From Ensifer adhaerens (lineage in GTDB: Bacteria; Pseudomonadota; Alphaproteobacteria; Rhizobiales; Rhizobiaceae): a stretch of DNA of 64,000 bases. Positions 41,982-50,328 of the stretch are shown one piece after another. The notes under the pieces were generated by a model. It was not told the origin of the DNA and did no database searches. It saw only the letters and a list, made by a program, of their open reading frames with translations. Location: positions 679,333 to 743,332 of the forward strand of contig NZ_JABEKT010000003.1 of NCBI RefSeq assembly GCF_013283195.1, given 5' to 3'. How positions within the stretch are numbered: position 1 is the first letter of the stretch; every line of letters starts with the position of its first letter. Both the position numbers and the translations under genes were made by a program.

Positions 41982-42224
41982 TCAAGGACCGTCTCGGCTC
42001 ACCGCTGCAGCTAGATCTATCAGACCCCGGTGTTGGCTGGCCGCGGCTTGGAGCTTGGCGACGGTGTCATTTCCCGCGCGAAAAAGGCAAAGCAGGATGG
42101 CTGCGGCGAGTTCGCTATCGGGGTGATCCCTCGGCAGCAACGAATGTCCACGCCACTCGTCGAGCACTGCTTCGACCATTCGAAGGTCGCCTGGTTCGAA
42201 TGTGGTTTCAAGGAAACTCTTCAT
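41982..42224 (-). CDS. Small conserved-type hypothetical protein
   Basis: 80 residues (MKSFLETTFEPGDLRMVEAV, LAAAILLCLFRAGNDTVAKL). Helical, resembling short rhizobial proteins of unknown function that carry a WR...DSE.A..I..LFR.G pattern. The ATG at 42224 is chosen over 42272 because the family starts there. No operon partner. Confidence 0.5.
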   Translation of the reverse strand: MKSFLETTFEPGDLRMVEAVLDEWRGHSLLPRDHPDSELAAAILLCLFRAGNDTVAKLQAAASQHRGLIDLAAAVSRDGP

Positions 42225-42494
42225 AGGGATGTTGCATTCCCATTGCGAAACGAAAGCGATCTGGGTCGACAATTAACGTTTCCAACCACCAGTTACTGGC
42301 CCGAGCGATCGTGGCGGAATTGCCGCAGCGCTTCTCGGAATACTGGCCGACAGCTATGGCGTCGAAACGGTCTACTACGTCTGCTCAGGGCTTCTTGCAT
42401 GGTTTCTTCCGAAGATTGAAGAAGGCCACGCTTGAAGGCAAAAGGGACCTTGGGCAGGGGGCCGCACTATGGTCGCTGAGACCTCGCTACAGAC

Positions 42495-42734
42495 TCAGTC
42501 GGAAAGTAACCTCCGAACTGCTCGGCAGTACCACCCGTCCTTGTTCCAGGCGACTCCGAGCCCGATCAGGAAGTCGACGCCCCTCACCTTCCTGAGCTCG
42601 AAGTTGCGGTTGGGCAGATCCAGTGTCCACTCCGGTGCAAAGGCGATGCCAAGGCCCGCCGAGAGCAGCGACACCAATGAGAAGGTGTCGTCGCAGGTAT
42701 AGGCGACGCTCTTCGAGAGATCGTGCTCCTCCAA
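42495..42734 (-). pseudogene. LysR effector-domain fragment
   Basis: A piece of a LysR C-terminal lobe (DDTFSLVSLLSAGLGIAFAP, NFELRKVRGVDFLIGLGVAW) without HTH domain, with the end diverging (GWYCRAVRRLLSD). Upstream sequence is unrelated. No other gene is recognised between 42225 and 42494. Confidence 0.6.
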
Positions 42735-42789
42735 CGTCTTGTCCCCAACGACACTGTCGCAACTTGGACCCTCCCACAGGGGCCAATTT

Positions 42790-43008
42790 TCAGCGTTTGT
42801 GATCTGCTCGACGCTGGATCATGGAGGCCAACGCTGCGCGGCGACTCTGGGGCAGCTTCAAAATGAAGGTGTCCATGTCGCGTCCAAAGTTCGACCACGC
42901 CTTGTCGCCGGCATGGCCGGGCTCGATCACGCCGGCAGCCTCGAGTTCCGAGCGGTCCATGTTGACGCGGGCGAGGGAAATTTCCAGCAAATCCGTTCCA
43001 GTGATCAT
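42790..43008 (-). CDS. Small hypothetical protein
   Basis: 72 residues, helical, MITGTDLLEISLARVNMDRS to a basic end (SMIQRRADHKR). Unrecognised. Its ATG overlaps the stop of the upstream 109-residue protein (ATGA), so the two are coupled and probably real. Confidence 0.5.
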   Translation of the reverse strand: MITGTDLLEISLARVNMDRSELEAAGVIEPGHAGDKAWSNFGRDMDTFILKLPQSRRAALASMIQRRADHKR

Positions 43009-43334
43009 CGACCCGCCCCTTGCTGCCGGAAGTTCATGGTGCCATGAGTGGACTGCCGCGGGGCATTATCGGGCTCGGCCGCTTCCTCCTCCTCAATGAG
43101 CTTTTGGTAACAAGCCTCGATGTCTTGGGCGATGCCTTCCGCGTCGTAGAGGTAGCCATCCGTGGCGCCGTCGGTTTCGATGATCTCCGCCAGCGAGTTC
43201 ATAACCGCTCGACCGAGCCGTTGCAGCGCGTCTCTATGCCGGTCGGCGCCGCCGCTCTCGAAAGCCTGATTGGCCTCTTCCAGCGCCTTGTGCATGGCCT
43301 GAAACGATCCGTCGATATGGAGCTTCGTGTTCAT
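43005..43334 (-). CDS. Small acidic helical hypothetical protein
   Basis: 109 residues, rich in Glu and Ala (FQAMHKALEEANQAFESGGA, DIEACYQKLIEEEEAAEPD). Start 43334 has GGGAGGGCGG upstream. Family not recognised. Divergent from the Ku genes and coupled to the 72-residue protein. Confidence 0.55.
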   Translation of the reverse strand: MNTKLHIDGSFQAMHKALEEANQAFESGGADRHRDALQRLGRAVMNSLAEIIETDGATDGYLYDAEGIAQDIEACYQKLIEEEEAAEPDNAPRQSTHGTMNFRQQGAGR

Positions 43335-43506
43335 AGCACCGCCCTCCCTACGCTCGGCTTGGTGCACCAGACTCCTCAAACGCAATACTCGTGGATAGGT
43401 TCATCCTACTATCGACAACCCACTAAACGCCACAATTGATTCGCGTATTAGCGGGAACAAACGTAATCTGCCTCCGTTGAATCCGGGTTCACCGGGAGAA
43501 AGCGAC

Positions 43507-44370
43507 ATGTCTGGACGTGCTCTTTGGAAGGGCTTTCTGAAGTTTGCCGAGATCAGTTGCCCGGTGGCGCTGCACAGCGCCGCGTCAACTTCCGAGCGCG
43601 TGAGCTTCAACACCCTCAACCGAAAAACGGGCAACCGGGTGAAGCGCGAGTATGTCGATATCAAGACCTGGAAGGTGGTCGAGCGCGAGGATCAGATCAA
43701 GGGCTATGAGGTCGATGATGGCCGGTACGTGCTGTTTGAACCCGACGAGCTTGCCGCCGCCGTGCCTCAAAGTGACAAGACCCTGCGCATTCAGTCCTAT
43801 GTTCCCTTCACCGAGATCGACGACCTCTATTTCGACAAACCCTACTACCTCCTGCCCGATCGATTGGGCGAAGAGACCTTCGTTTTGATCCGGGATGCGA
43901 TGCGCGAATCCAAAGTCGGCGCCCTCGCGCAAGCTGTGCTCTTCCGCCGGCTCCGGACCGTTCTGATCCGCGCCCACGGCGACGGGTTGATCGCGACCAC
44001 CCTCAACTTCGACTACCAGGTCCGCTCCGCAACGGAGGCCTTCGCCGACATCCCTAAACTCAAGATCGAGGGCGAAATGCTCGACATCGCCAAGCACATT
44101 GTGAAAAGCAAGACGGCCCTTTTCGATCCACGAACGTTCGACGACCGCTACGATGCCGCGCTGGCCGAACTTGTGAAAGCGAAGATGGAAGGCCGCACAG
44201 TCAAGGTGAAGCAGCGGCCGAAGGTCGAGCGCTCAACCAATCTCATGGAAGCGCTGCGCATGAGCGCCGGGTTCGGCTCGGCTCGCGCATCCAAGCCTCG
44301 CACCGCTGCAGCAGCTGCTCGAGCCGCCCCGGTACCACGGCCCGCCGCCGCCCGTAAGAAAGCCGGTTGA
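43507..44370 (+). CDS. ku: Ku-type end-binding protein (first copy)
   Basis: 287 residues. Bacterial Ku: SGRALWKGFLKFAEISCPVA, NTLNRKTGNRVKREYVD, KGYEVDDGRYVLFEPDEL, YYLLPDRLGEETFVLIRDAM. It forms a ring on DNA ends and recruits LigD for end joining. The C-terminus (about 255-287) is a basic Ala/Pro/Lys tail (KPRTAAAAARAAPVPRPAAA), as in extended bacterial Ku. The start at 43507 follows GGGAGAAAG. The second Ku starts 3 bp after its stop. No ligD in the window. Confidence 0.95.
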   Translation: MSGRALWKGFLKFAEISCPVALHSAASTSERVSFNTLNRKTGNRVKREYVDIKTWKVVEREDQIKGYEVDDGRYVLFEPDELAAAVPQSDKTLRIQSYVPFTEIDDLYFDKPYYLLPDRLGEETFVLIRDAMRESKVGALAQAVLFRRLRTVLIRAHGDGLIATTLNFDYQVRSATEAFADIPKLKIEGEMLDIAKHIVKSKTALFDPRTFDDRYDAALAELVKAKMEGRTVKVKQRPKVERSTNLMEALRMSAGFGSARASKPRTAAAAARAAPVPRPAAARKKAG

Positions 44371-44373
44371 TCC

Positions 44374-45171
44374 ATGGCCGACGTTAAACCGTATTGGAAA
44401 GGCTATCTGAAGCTGTCGCTGGTTACCTGCCCTGTTGCGCTGTCGCCGGCGACAAGTGACGCAGAGAAGGTCCGCTTTCACACCATGAACCGCGCGACGG
44501 GCAATCGAATAGCTTCACGATATGTCGACAACGTAACCGGCAAAGAAGTTGACCCTGACGACCAGGTCAAAGGCTACGAGCGCGGCGAAGGCGATTACAT
44601 CATCCTCGAGGAGGAGGAACTGGATGCTGTGGCGCTTGAAAGCGTCCGGACGATCGAGATCGACATGTTTACGCCGCGAGATTCCATCGAGTGGATCTGG
44701 CTGGACAAGCCACACTACCTGGTGCCGAACGACAAGGTCGGCGAAGACGCCTTCGCTGTTATCCGCGACGCCATGCGAGCTGAGCACGTGGTCGGCATTT
44801 CCCGGCTGGTCTTCGGCCAACGCGAGCGCGCGGTTATGCTTGAACCGCGGGGCGAAGGCATCGTGCTCTGGACGCTCCGCTATGGCGACGAGGTCAGGCC
44901 GGAGGAAGAGTATTTCTCCAACATCAAGGCAAAGCCAGAAGGCGGGCTAGCTCCCCTCATGAAGCAATTGATCAAGGCCCAAACGAAGAAATGGGTGCCC
45001 ATCACCGACCCCATTCAGGACCGAATGCTCGAACTCATCTCTGCGAAAAAGAAGTCGCTGAAGCCCAAGGGTAAGCGCAAGATTGAGCCAATGGCGAAAG
45101 ACAACGTCGTCGACATCATGGCAGCCCTACGTGACAGCCTGGAGCGACAGAAGCGGGGCAAAGCTCAATAG
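44374..45171 (+). CDS. ku: Ku-type end-binding protein (second copy)
   Basis: 265 residues, same core (YWKGYLKLSLVTCPVALSPA, TMNRATGNRIASRYVDN, VKGYERGEGDYIILEEEEL, KPHYLVPNDKVGEDAFAVIR). It lacks the Ala/Pro-rich tail of the first copy and has a shorter lysine-rich end. Rhizobia typically keep several Ku genes, some of which may work as heterodimers; the tandem pair suggests that here. Followed by AGGAGG and a short open frame. Confidence 0.95.
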   Translation: MADVKPYWKGYLKLSLVTCPVALSPATSDAEKVRFHTMNRATGNRIASRYVDNVTGKEVDPDDQVKGYERGEGDYIILEEEELDAVALESVRTIEIDMFTPRDSIEWIWLDKPHYLVPNDKVGEDAFAVIRDAMRAEHVVGISRLVFGQRERAVMLEPRGEGIVLWTLRYGDEVRPEEEYFSNIKAKPEGGLAPLMKQLIKAQTKKWVPITDPIQDRMLELISAKKKSLKPKGKRKIEPMAKDNVVDIMAALRDSLERQKRGKAQ

Positions 45172-45231
45172 ATCAGGAGGAGACAAACTTCGACGAGACC
45201 CAGGCCAACCAAGGAAGAAGTACGGGACGTA

Positions 45232-45369
45232 ATGGCTGAGGTCGACGCCCTTGATCTGCCCGACGGCGCCCGCTGGGCGCTTGTGCATGAGAGACTCGAT
45301 CTCGAATATGGCGTTGCCTTCGACTACATCTTAGACGACCCGGAACTCTTCGGCGCCGAAATGGAATGA
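45232..45369 (+). CDS. Short hypothetical protein downstream of ku
   Basis: 45 residues: MAEVDALDLPDGARWALVHE to DDPELFGAEME. The frame also stays open upstream (PRPTKEEVRDV) to near AGGAGGAG at 45177, but without a normal start codon there. Acidic; function unknown; same strand as ku. Confidence 0.4.
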   Translation: MAEVDALDLPDGARWALVHERLDLEYGVAFDYILDDPELFGAEME

Positions 45370-45510
45370 AGGAATTGGGCTAGTTACAATAGCTTTAACG
45401 CGCGTTCGACCAACATATCAATGAGACATTAGCAGTTGGAACAATACCCGTTTTCGCGGGTTTCAATTTCGCAGCGTTTGGCGTCCTGTGGGAGGCGATA
45501 CGACGCGGCT

Positions 45511-45637
45511 CCAGACGGTCTAGTTCGCCCCGGACCGTCTGGATTTCCCCCGCAATTTCAGAATTGAATCCCCCTCTGCCGGACATACTCGATGCGAGGC
45601 TAACGTCCGGCCTCCTTTCCCCGGGCCGTATGGATTT
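45511..45637. repeat. Hairpin and 19-bp direct repeat in non-coding DNA
   Basis: Perfect 10-bp arms ccagacggtc (45511-45520) and gaccgtctgg (45533-45542). Overlapping this, ccccggaccgtctggattt (45528-45546) is repeated as ccccgggccgtatggattt (45619-45637), 17 of 19 matching. No gene recognised in the 45370-45875 stretch. Confidence 0.55.
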
Positions 45638-45875
45638 AGCCGAAGAACCTTCGCAAGTCCGGATGTCTCCCATCCCTCGCCTTGATGGGATTCGAGCCCG
45701 CGGCTCCTGCAGTTTTTGAATTTCAGGGGTAAGACGTCGACGCATATCGCCGGCTAGGCCGCCCACTCACTTTACACTTGGGCCGCTCCAAGACAGGGCA
45801 AGGATGCCAACATTGCCGAGTTTGCACGCACCAAAGCGGACACTTAGCGTAGATTTCATCACCAAATGGTGCTAT

Positions 45876-45890
45876 TTCAAGACACTTGAA
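45876..45890. promoter_or_regulatory. Candidate VapBC operator
   Basis: ttcaag-aca-cttgaa, perfect 6-bp inverted repeat 15 bp before the antitoxin start, where such operons are usually autoregulated. Confidence 0.4.
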
Positions 45891-45905
45891 TCAGGAAACA
45901 AAACG

Positions 45906-46106
45906 ATGCGCTCGACTATCAACCTCGACGACACGCTCATGGAAAGGGCTAGGTCCCTAACCGGCACGAAAGAAACCGCCGCTTTAGTCCGCCAAGCGTT
46001 GGAGACGCTTGTTCGTGTCGAGTCGGGAAAACGCCTCATCGCGCTCGGAGGTACCATGCCCGATGCAGAGTCAGCCCCGCGCCGCAGGAGCGTAGCGGCC
46101 AAGTGA
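45906..46106 (+). CDS. vapB: VapB-type antitoxin
   Basis: 66 residues: N-terminal ribbon-helix-helix-like stretch (MRSTINLDDTLMERARSLTG) and ETAALVRQALETLVRVESGK, then a basic tail. Start 45906 is preceded by CAGGAAA. Its stop overlaps the GTG start of the toxin gene (GTGA). Binds and neutralises the adjacent PIN toxin and should repress its own promoter. Confidence 0.87.
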   Translation: MRSTINLDDTLMERARSLTGTKETAALVRQALETLVRVESGKRLIALGGTMPDAESAPRRRSVAAK

Positions 46107-46486
46107 TACTTGCGGACACGTCTATCTGGATTGATCATTTCCGGCACGGCGATGCAGAGCTGCGTAGGATTATTGAGGACGACCGTCTCCTCTGCCATCC
46201 AGCCGTGATTGGTGAATTGGCACTTGGCAGCCTTAGGGATCGGGGTAGCGTGATAGCTTTCCTGGCAGCTCAACGCGAAGCGTTCGTCGCAACGCACGAC
46301 GAAGTCATGATGATGATTGATCGCCACGCTATTTTCAGTATGGGCATTGGTTACACAGATGCCCACTTGCTGGCCTCGGTTCTCCTTGATCAGCGAGCGA
46401 CCTTGTGGACCAGAGACAAGCGTCTGCGGGCAGCGGCTGACAAGGCGGGGGCTCTACTGCATGACCCTGCCAATGCACAGAACTAA
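46103..46486 (+). CDS. vapC: VapC-type PIN-domain toxin
   Basis: 127 residues, PIN ribonuclease: D5 in MILADTSIWIDHF, E38 in VIGELALGS, Asp in GIGYTDAHLL and the final acidic site in TRDKRLRAAA. All four metal-binding positions are present, so it looks active. Starts with GTG inside the antitoxin stop. Expected to cleave RNA when the antitoxin is lost. Confidence 0.9.
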   Translation: MILADTSIWIDHFRHGDAELRRIIEDDRLLCHPAVIGELALGSLRDRGSVIAFLAAQREAFVATHDEVMMMIDRHAIFSMGIGYTDAHLLASVLLDQRATLWTRDKRLRAAADKAGALLHDPANAQN

Positions 46487-46812
46487 ATGGTGAATCAAAG
46501 TGATAACCGTTGTTCATGCTGATCTGAGGGTTGAGCTGCCAGAGGGCATAATTCCACGCGATACATTATGCGACTTTGGGCGCACAAAACCGGAACATAG
46601 AGAAAACCACTGTCTCCTTACCAGTAAATCCGAGCTAAAGTTTAGGCGTAATTCGCCGCTCATTTTTTTGTGACGGCCGCGCGTAAACGGGATCACTCCG
46701 TGACATCGCTCGATCGTTTCCCACGCACTCCTTTAAGGACCTCTGGAGCGATCTCGCACCGGTTCATAGCGCTCCGTAGAGAAGCCATAAGGAACGCTCC
46801 CTAAAACTTAAG
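46487..46812. other. Non-coding stretch, nothing recognised
   Basis: No gene, repeat or RNA recognised between vapC and the repeats in front of the epoxide hydrolase gene. Confidence 0.4.
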
Positions 46813-46897
46813 TCGCATGCGATTTAATCGAAATGCGATTGACAATTCGAGCGCGCTAAAGCATTTATATCGCATCCGCTTTAATAGCATCCGCTAC
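46813..46897. promoter_or_regulatory. Repeated motif upstream of the epoxide hydrolase gene
   Basis: tcgcatgcgatttaat at 46813-46828 recurs as tcgcatccgctttaat at 46870-46885 (14 of 16), with partial copies atgcgatt (46833) and gcatccgct (46888). The first core, tcgcatgcga, is a perfect palindrome. This looks like a multi-site operator, possibly of a MarR-type repressor (inference). Confidence 0.45.
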
Positions 46898-46915
46898 ATA
46901 GTGAACAGGAGAGAC

Positions 46916-48181
46916 ATGATGTCTAATCGATCATCGAAGATAACCCTCGCAACGGCAGCGATCGTCGGTGCATTAAGTGTCCTGCCCAGTCAGGCTGTAG
47001 CAGGGGCGAATGAAGAAATTCGACCATTTCGCTTTACGGCAACGGAAGAACAGCTTTCTGATCTTCGTCAGCGCATTCTCGCGACACGCCTGCCGGAGAA
47101 GGAGACCGTCACGGACAATTCCGAGGGTGTCCCTCTGGATACAGCTCAGAAGCTCGCGAAGTACTGGGCCAACGATTATGATTGGCGCAAGATCGAGAAG
47201 AAGCTGAACTCCTATCCTCAGTTCGTCACCAACATTGATGGATTGGATATCCACTTCATCCATGTCCGTTCCAAGCACAAGAACGCCTTGCCGATCATCG
47301 TCACCCACGGTTGGCCGGGGTCGATTATCGAACAGCTGAAGATCATAGACCCACTCACCAATCCTACGGCACACGGTGGCAACGCTTCCGATGCGTTTGA
47401 CGTCATCATTCCATCCATGCCGGGGTATGGATTCTCCGGAAAACCTACGGAGGCGGGGTGGGACCCGGCTCGTATCGCTCGGGCTTGGACAGTTTTGATG
47501 AAACGGCTCGGCTACGACAAGTTTGTGGCCCAGGGCGGGGACTGGGGTGCCCTCGTTGTCGATCAACTCGGAGCCCAGGCACCAAAGGGACTGCTAGGCA
47601 TTCATACAAACATGCCAGGGGCCGTCCCCGTCGAACTCGACACGGCGGCCTTTACCGGGGCGCCTGCCCCTTCCGGTCTCACCGCAGACGAGCTGAACGC
47701 TTACAATCAGCTCTCGTTTACTTACAAGAATGTGCAGTACGCGTTCTACATGGCATCCCGACCGCAAACCTTGACTGGTCTCACAGATTCTCCGGTCGGA
47801 CTCGCGACCTTTATGCTCGATCACGATCCGCTTAGCCTGGAACTCATTCAGCGGTCGTTTGACGGAAAAACCGAAGGGCTAACCCGGGACGACGTCCTGG
47901 ACAACGTGACGCTATTCTGGCTCACGAATACGGCAGTGTCCTCGGCTCGTCTCTATCGCGAGAACAAGCTTGCTTACTTCAGCCCCAAGGGCGTCTCGGT
48001 TCCTGTAGCGGTCAGCGCGTTCCCCGACGAACTGTATCAGGCTCCTCGCAGTTGGGTGACCAAAGCCTATCCCAATTTGATTCATTACAACAAACTTCTG
48101 AAGGGCGGACACTTTGCAGCTTGGGAACAACCGAAGTTGTTCACCTCCGAGTTGAGGACGGCCTTCAGGAATTTCCACTAA
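46916..48181 (+). CDS. Exported microsomal-type epoxide hydrolase
   Basis: 421 residues. Signal peptide about 1-30 (KITLATAAIVGALSVLPSQA-VAG), then the N-terminal EHN domain (IRPFRFTATEEQLSDLRQRI, DYDWRKIEKKLNSYPQF) and an alpha/beta hydrolase core with HGWPGS oxyanion hole, nucleophile Asp in AQGGDWGA and catalytic His in GGHFAAWEQP. It opens epoxides to diols. Start 46916 has AGGAGAG upstream; longer frames begin at 46817. Export of this family is common in this subgroup, hinting at detoxification outside the cytoplasm. Monocistronic. Confidence 0.92.
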   Translation: MMSNRSSKITLATAAIVGALSVLPSQAVAGANEEIRPFRFTATEEQLSDLRQRILATRLPEKETVTDNSEGVPLDTAQKLAKYWANDYDWRKIEKKLNSYPQFVTNIDGLDIHFIHVRSKHKNALPIIVTHGWPGSIIEQLKIIDPLTNPTAHGGNASDAFDVIIPSMPGYGFSGKPTEAGWDPARIARAWTVLMKRLGYDKFVAQGGDWGALVVDQLGAQAPKGLLGIHTNMPGAVPVELDTAAFTGAPAPSGLTADELNAYNQLSFTYKNVQYAFYMASRPQTLTGLTDSPVGLATFMLDHDPLSLELIQRSFDGKTEGLTRDDVLDNVTLFWLTNTAVSSARLYRENKLAYFSPKGVSVPVAVSAFPDELYQAPRSWVTKAYPNLIHYNKLLKGGHFAAWEQPKLFTSELRTAFRNFH

Positions 48182-48186
48182 CTACA

Positions 48187-48218
48187 TAGGACGGTCTCCG
48201 ACACGGGGGACCGTCCTA
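48187..48218. terminator. Hairpin between convergent genes
   Basis: taggacggtctcc and ggggaccgtccta arms (one wobble), directly after the epoxide hydrolase stop and 78 bp from the stop of the cytochrome gene. Confidence 0.7.
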
Positions 48219-48295
48219 TAGTGCGCATTGTTCTACGTGTGGCATCAGCGGGCGCACGACGTCGTGTCGCCGGCAATCAAGGGCTCTCAAACAAG

Positions 48296-48862
48296 TCACC
48301 GCTTCTGATACGCGTGGAAAATATAGTCTTTTGCCTCCACGGCGGTGTGGCATGTAAACCCACAGTCGGAGCCATTTCCATCCGGCGCAAACGAATCGGA
48401 TGGCGCGTCATAGTTGAAGTTGGCATATCCCCACCCGCCACTGGCCTCAAATCTCTTGCTGTCCTTTTCGATGAAGGCAACATTCCGCAACGCGTTCGGC
48501 ACGTTCACGGAAAATGGTGAATCTGCATCTTTTGTTGCCTTCCATTGGATTTTCGCAATCTTCGACCCGTCGGGGAATTTCGTACCATTGCCCGGAACGC
48601 CTTTCTTATAGGCCTCAATCATCGTCGGGTTGGCCATGATGACGTTCAGAACCGTACCGGAATCGCCGCCCATCACCGATTCTGCAGGATCAACGGCGGC
48701 AACAGAAACCACTTCCCAGCTTTCGTAACCCTTGAAGTCAGCGAAGCCGAGACCATCCGGCACACGGATGGTCTTTTTATCGTTTGCAGCGATGCCCACA
48801 CCGCCTATCGCGGCCAGCGTTCCCGCAAAGAGTAATAAGGTTGGAAATTTTCGCACGATCAT
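48296..48862 (-). CDS. Cytochrome P460-family c-type haem protein
   Basis: 188 residues. N-terminal signal (FPTLLLFAGTLAAIGGVGIA), then the P460 fold (FADFKGYESWEVVSVAAVDP, VLNVIMANPTMIEAYKKG, FEASGGWGYANFNYD) and a haem site CGFTCH near the C-terminus. P460 proteins act on hydroxylamine, NO or similar small molecules in the periplasm, but many rhizobial members are uncharacterised. Monocistronic, convergent with the epoxide hydrolase. Confidence 0.85.
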   Translation of the reverse strand: MIVRKFPTLLLFAGTLAAIGGVGIAANDKKTIRVPDGLGFADFKGYESWEVVSVAAVDPAESVMGGDSGTVLNVIMANPTMIEAYKKGVPGNGTKFPDGSKIAKIQWKATKDADSPFSVNVPNALRNVAFIEKDSKRFEASGGWGYANFNYDAPSDSFAPDGNGSDCGFTCHTAVEAKDYIFHAYQKR

Positions 48863-49182
48863 ACCTCCGATGCTATTTCCACAAAAGCTTCAGGGACATT
48901 CGTTGAAACGGGACCGACACTGAAACCGGTGGTCTCCAGCTCTCACAATAACATCGCGGCTGCAGTGTTGAAACACGCCGAACGATTAGCCATTCGAGCG
49001 ATCTGCGTACCGCCGACGCCTCCACGAGGATGATGGATCGCAGTGGCGTCGCCAAGCCGCATATAGTGGCGCGGGCGTGGCGCTCAGTGACGAAATCGGT
49101 TCAGCACGAGACTAAACGAGGATCGTTATTCTCGGCTTGAAAGGAATCGAACCGCCGACAGCCAAAAGAATTGGCGTAGGAT
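48863..49182. other. Non-coding stretch
   Basis: No gene seen. Near 49140 the minus strand reads ggcggttcgattcc, like a tRNA T-arm loop, but no folded tRNA can be built around it. Confidence 0.4.
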
Positions 49183-49476
49183 TCACTCGTTGCCGAGCTC
49201 AAAGGGCCATATCTGGGCACCGTGCAAAATGCGCAGAATGCGAACGCGGTCGTCTGTCACCGTGTATGCGGCGATGTAGGGAGTGCGCGGAATTACCAAC
49301 TCCCGCGTTCCCTCAATTCGACCAGGGCGGCCGCTTTCGGGAAAGTCAAGGAGACGCCGAACTGCGTGCGCAATCTCCTCATCGACGTGCACCGCCGCTT
49401 TCGGGTTTTCACTTTCAATGTAGCTGAAGATAGCGTCCCGATCGTCAAGCGCATACTGCGCCCAGACAAGCCTCAT
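49183..49476 (-). CDS. ParE/RelE-type toxin
   Basis: 97 residues of the RelE/ParE fold: VWAQYALDDRDAIFSYIESE, PGRIEGTRELVIPRTPYIAA, VRILRILHGAQIWPFE. Its start overlaps the antitoxin stop (ATGA). RelE-like members cleave mRNA and ParE-like members poison gyrase; the sequence (no clear catalytic Lys/Arg/Tyr set) leans to ParE. Confidence 0.9.
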   Translation of the reverse strand: MRLVWAQYALDDRDAIFSYIESENPKAAVHVDEEIAHAVRRLLDFPESGRPGRIEGTRELVIPRTPYIAAYTVTDDRVRILRILHGAQIWPFELGNE

Positions 49477-49781
49477 CGGTCGCCAGCCCCGGCCTTTCGC
49501 AGAGTTGCCGCCCGGCGCTCGCGAAAGCGAGCCTCAGCATCCGCATCCTCGTAGTCAGGTCGCGTATCCTCGAGAGCCTCCAACACTTTGGCGCGGAACC
49601 AGGCATCGTGGGCGTCACTGCTACCGACCATCTCGAGCGGTAATGAGCCTTCGTTCGCCGTTCGCGTCAGAAGGATACGAACAGCATCCGATACAGTTAG
49701 CCCCATGTTTTGTAGGACAGCCGTGGCGCGGTCCTTGATGTCAGCATCAATCCGCGTCTGGACCAGTGCATTTGCGGCCAT
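49473..49781 (-). CDS. RelB/DinJ-type antitoxin
   Basis: 102 residues: N-terminal ribbon-helix-helix (ALVQTRIDADIKDRATAVLQ, LTVSDAVRILLTRTANEGSL) and an acidic toxin-binding C-terminus (EDTRPDYEDADAEARFRERR). Precedes the toxin gene with a 4-bp overlap; the pair is a complete type II module. Confidence 0.9.
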   Translation of the reverse strand: MAANALVQTRIDADIKDRATAVLQNMGLTVSDAVRILLTRTANEGSLPLEMVGSSDAHDAWFRAKVLEALEDTRPDYEDADAEARFRERRAATLRKAGAGDR

Positions 49782-49913
49782 GACAAATCTCCTTCACAAG
49801 CCAATGTAATGCGCCTGCATGACAAAATCCAGTATCATCGCGGACGCACAGAACGGGAACATCCCATCGCAAGACGTCCGCCTTGGGTCACACGAAGTTA
49901 AGATCGCCGACGT

Positions 49914-50315
49914 TTATCTTGGTCGTTCGACCATGTCATGCTCTCGCCTGAGCGAGCCCTTGAATTCGATTGTGGTAAAAGCAAGCTGTGAGGAGCCAAT
50001 GTTCGTCAGATCGTGAACCATCGTCTCGTCCGCGGCAAAGGCGAACACCTTGCAGTCGCCGGCCTTGTAGTCGGTAACGACGGTGTTGCCGTCCGCGTAC
50101 ATGGAGCGAGACCGTCCTGACGTCAGTGCGATCCAGCAATAGTCCAGTTCGTGGCGGTGAAAGCCAAGGCGTTCGCCGGGTGCAAGGTTGATGTGCCAGA
50201 CACGCACGAGGTCAGTTTCGGATACCAGTGTTTGTCCCACACGCTCGTCCGCGTTCGCGATCTCATCGCGAAAGGCCTTCGACATCGACACATTGCTCTG
50301 CGCCATCGGTACCAT
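49914..50315 (-). CDS. Small cupin-domain protein
   Basis: 133 residues, single cupin with motif 1 GERLGFHRHELDYCWIAL and a second motif lacking a clear third His (VHDLTNIGSSQLAFTTIEF). It may bind a metal or be a sugar or acid isomerase-like or sensing protein; substrate unknown. Start 50315 has GGAGGA 6 nt upstream. Last gene of the leftward sugar-importer operon, 13 bp after an SDR gene. Confidence 0.8.
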   Translation of the reverse strand: MVPMAQSNVSMSKAFRDEIANADERVGQTLVSETDLVRVWHINLAPGERLGFHRHELDYCWIALTSGRSRSMYADGNTVVTDYKAGDCKVFAFAADETMVHDLTNIGSSQLAFTTIEFKGSLRREHDMVERPR

Positions 50316-50328
50316 TCCGGTTCCTCCG

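Noticed and set aside
45395..45766. 123-codon minus-strand frame in the gap after the Ku genes
   Set aside because: Arg-rich and without family resemblance; the DNA there is dominated by a hairpin and repeat, so it is treated as non-coding.
49130..49170. tRNA T-arm-like sequence on the minus strand (ggcggttcgattcc)
   Set aside because: The T-stem does not pair and no acceptor, anticodon or D arm can be placed around it; not called as a tRNA.
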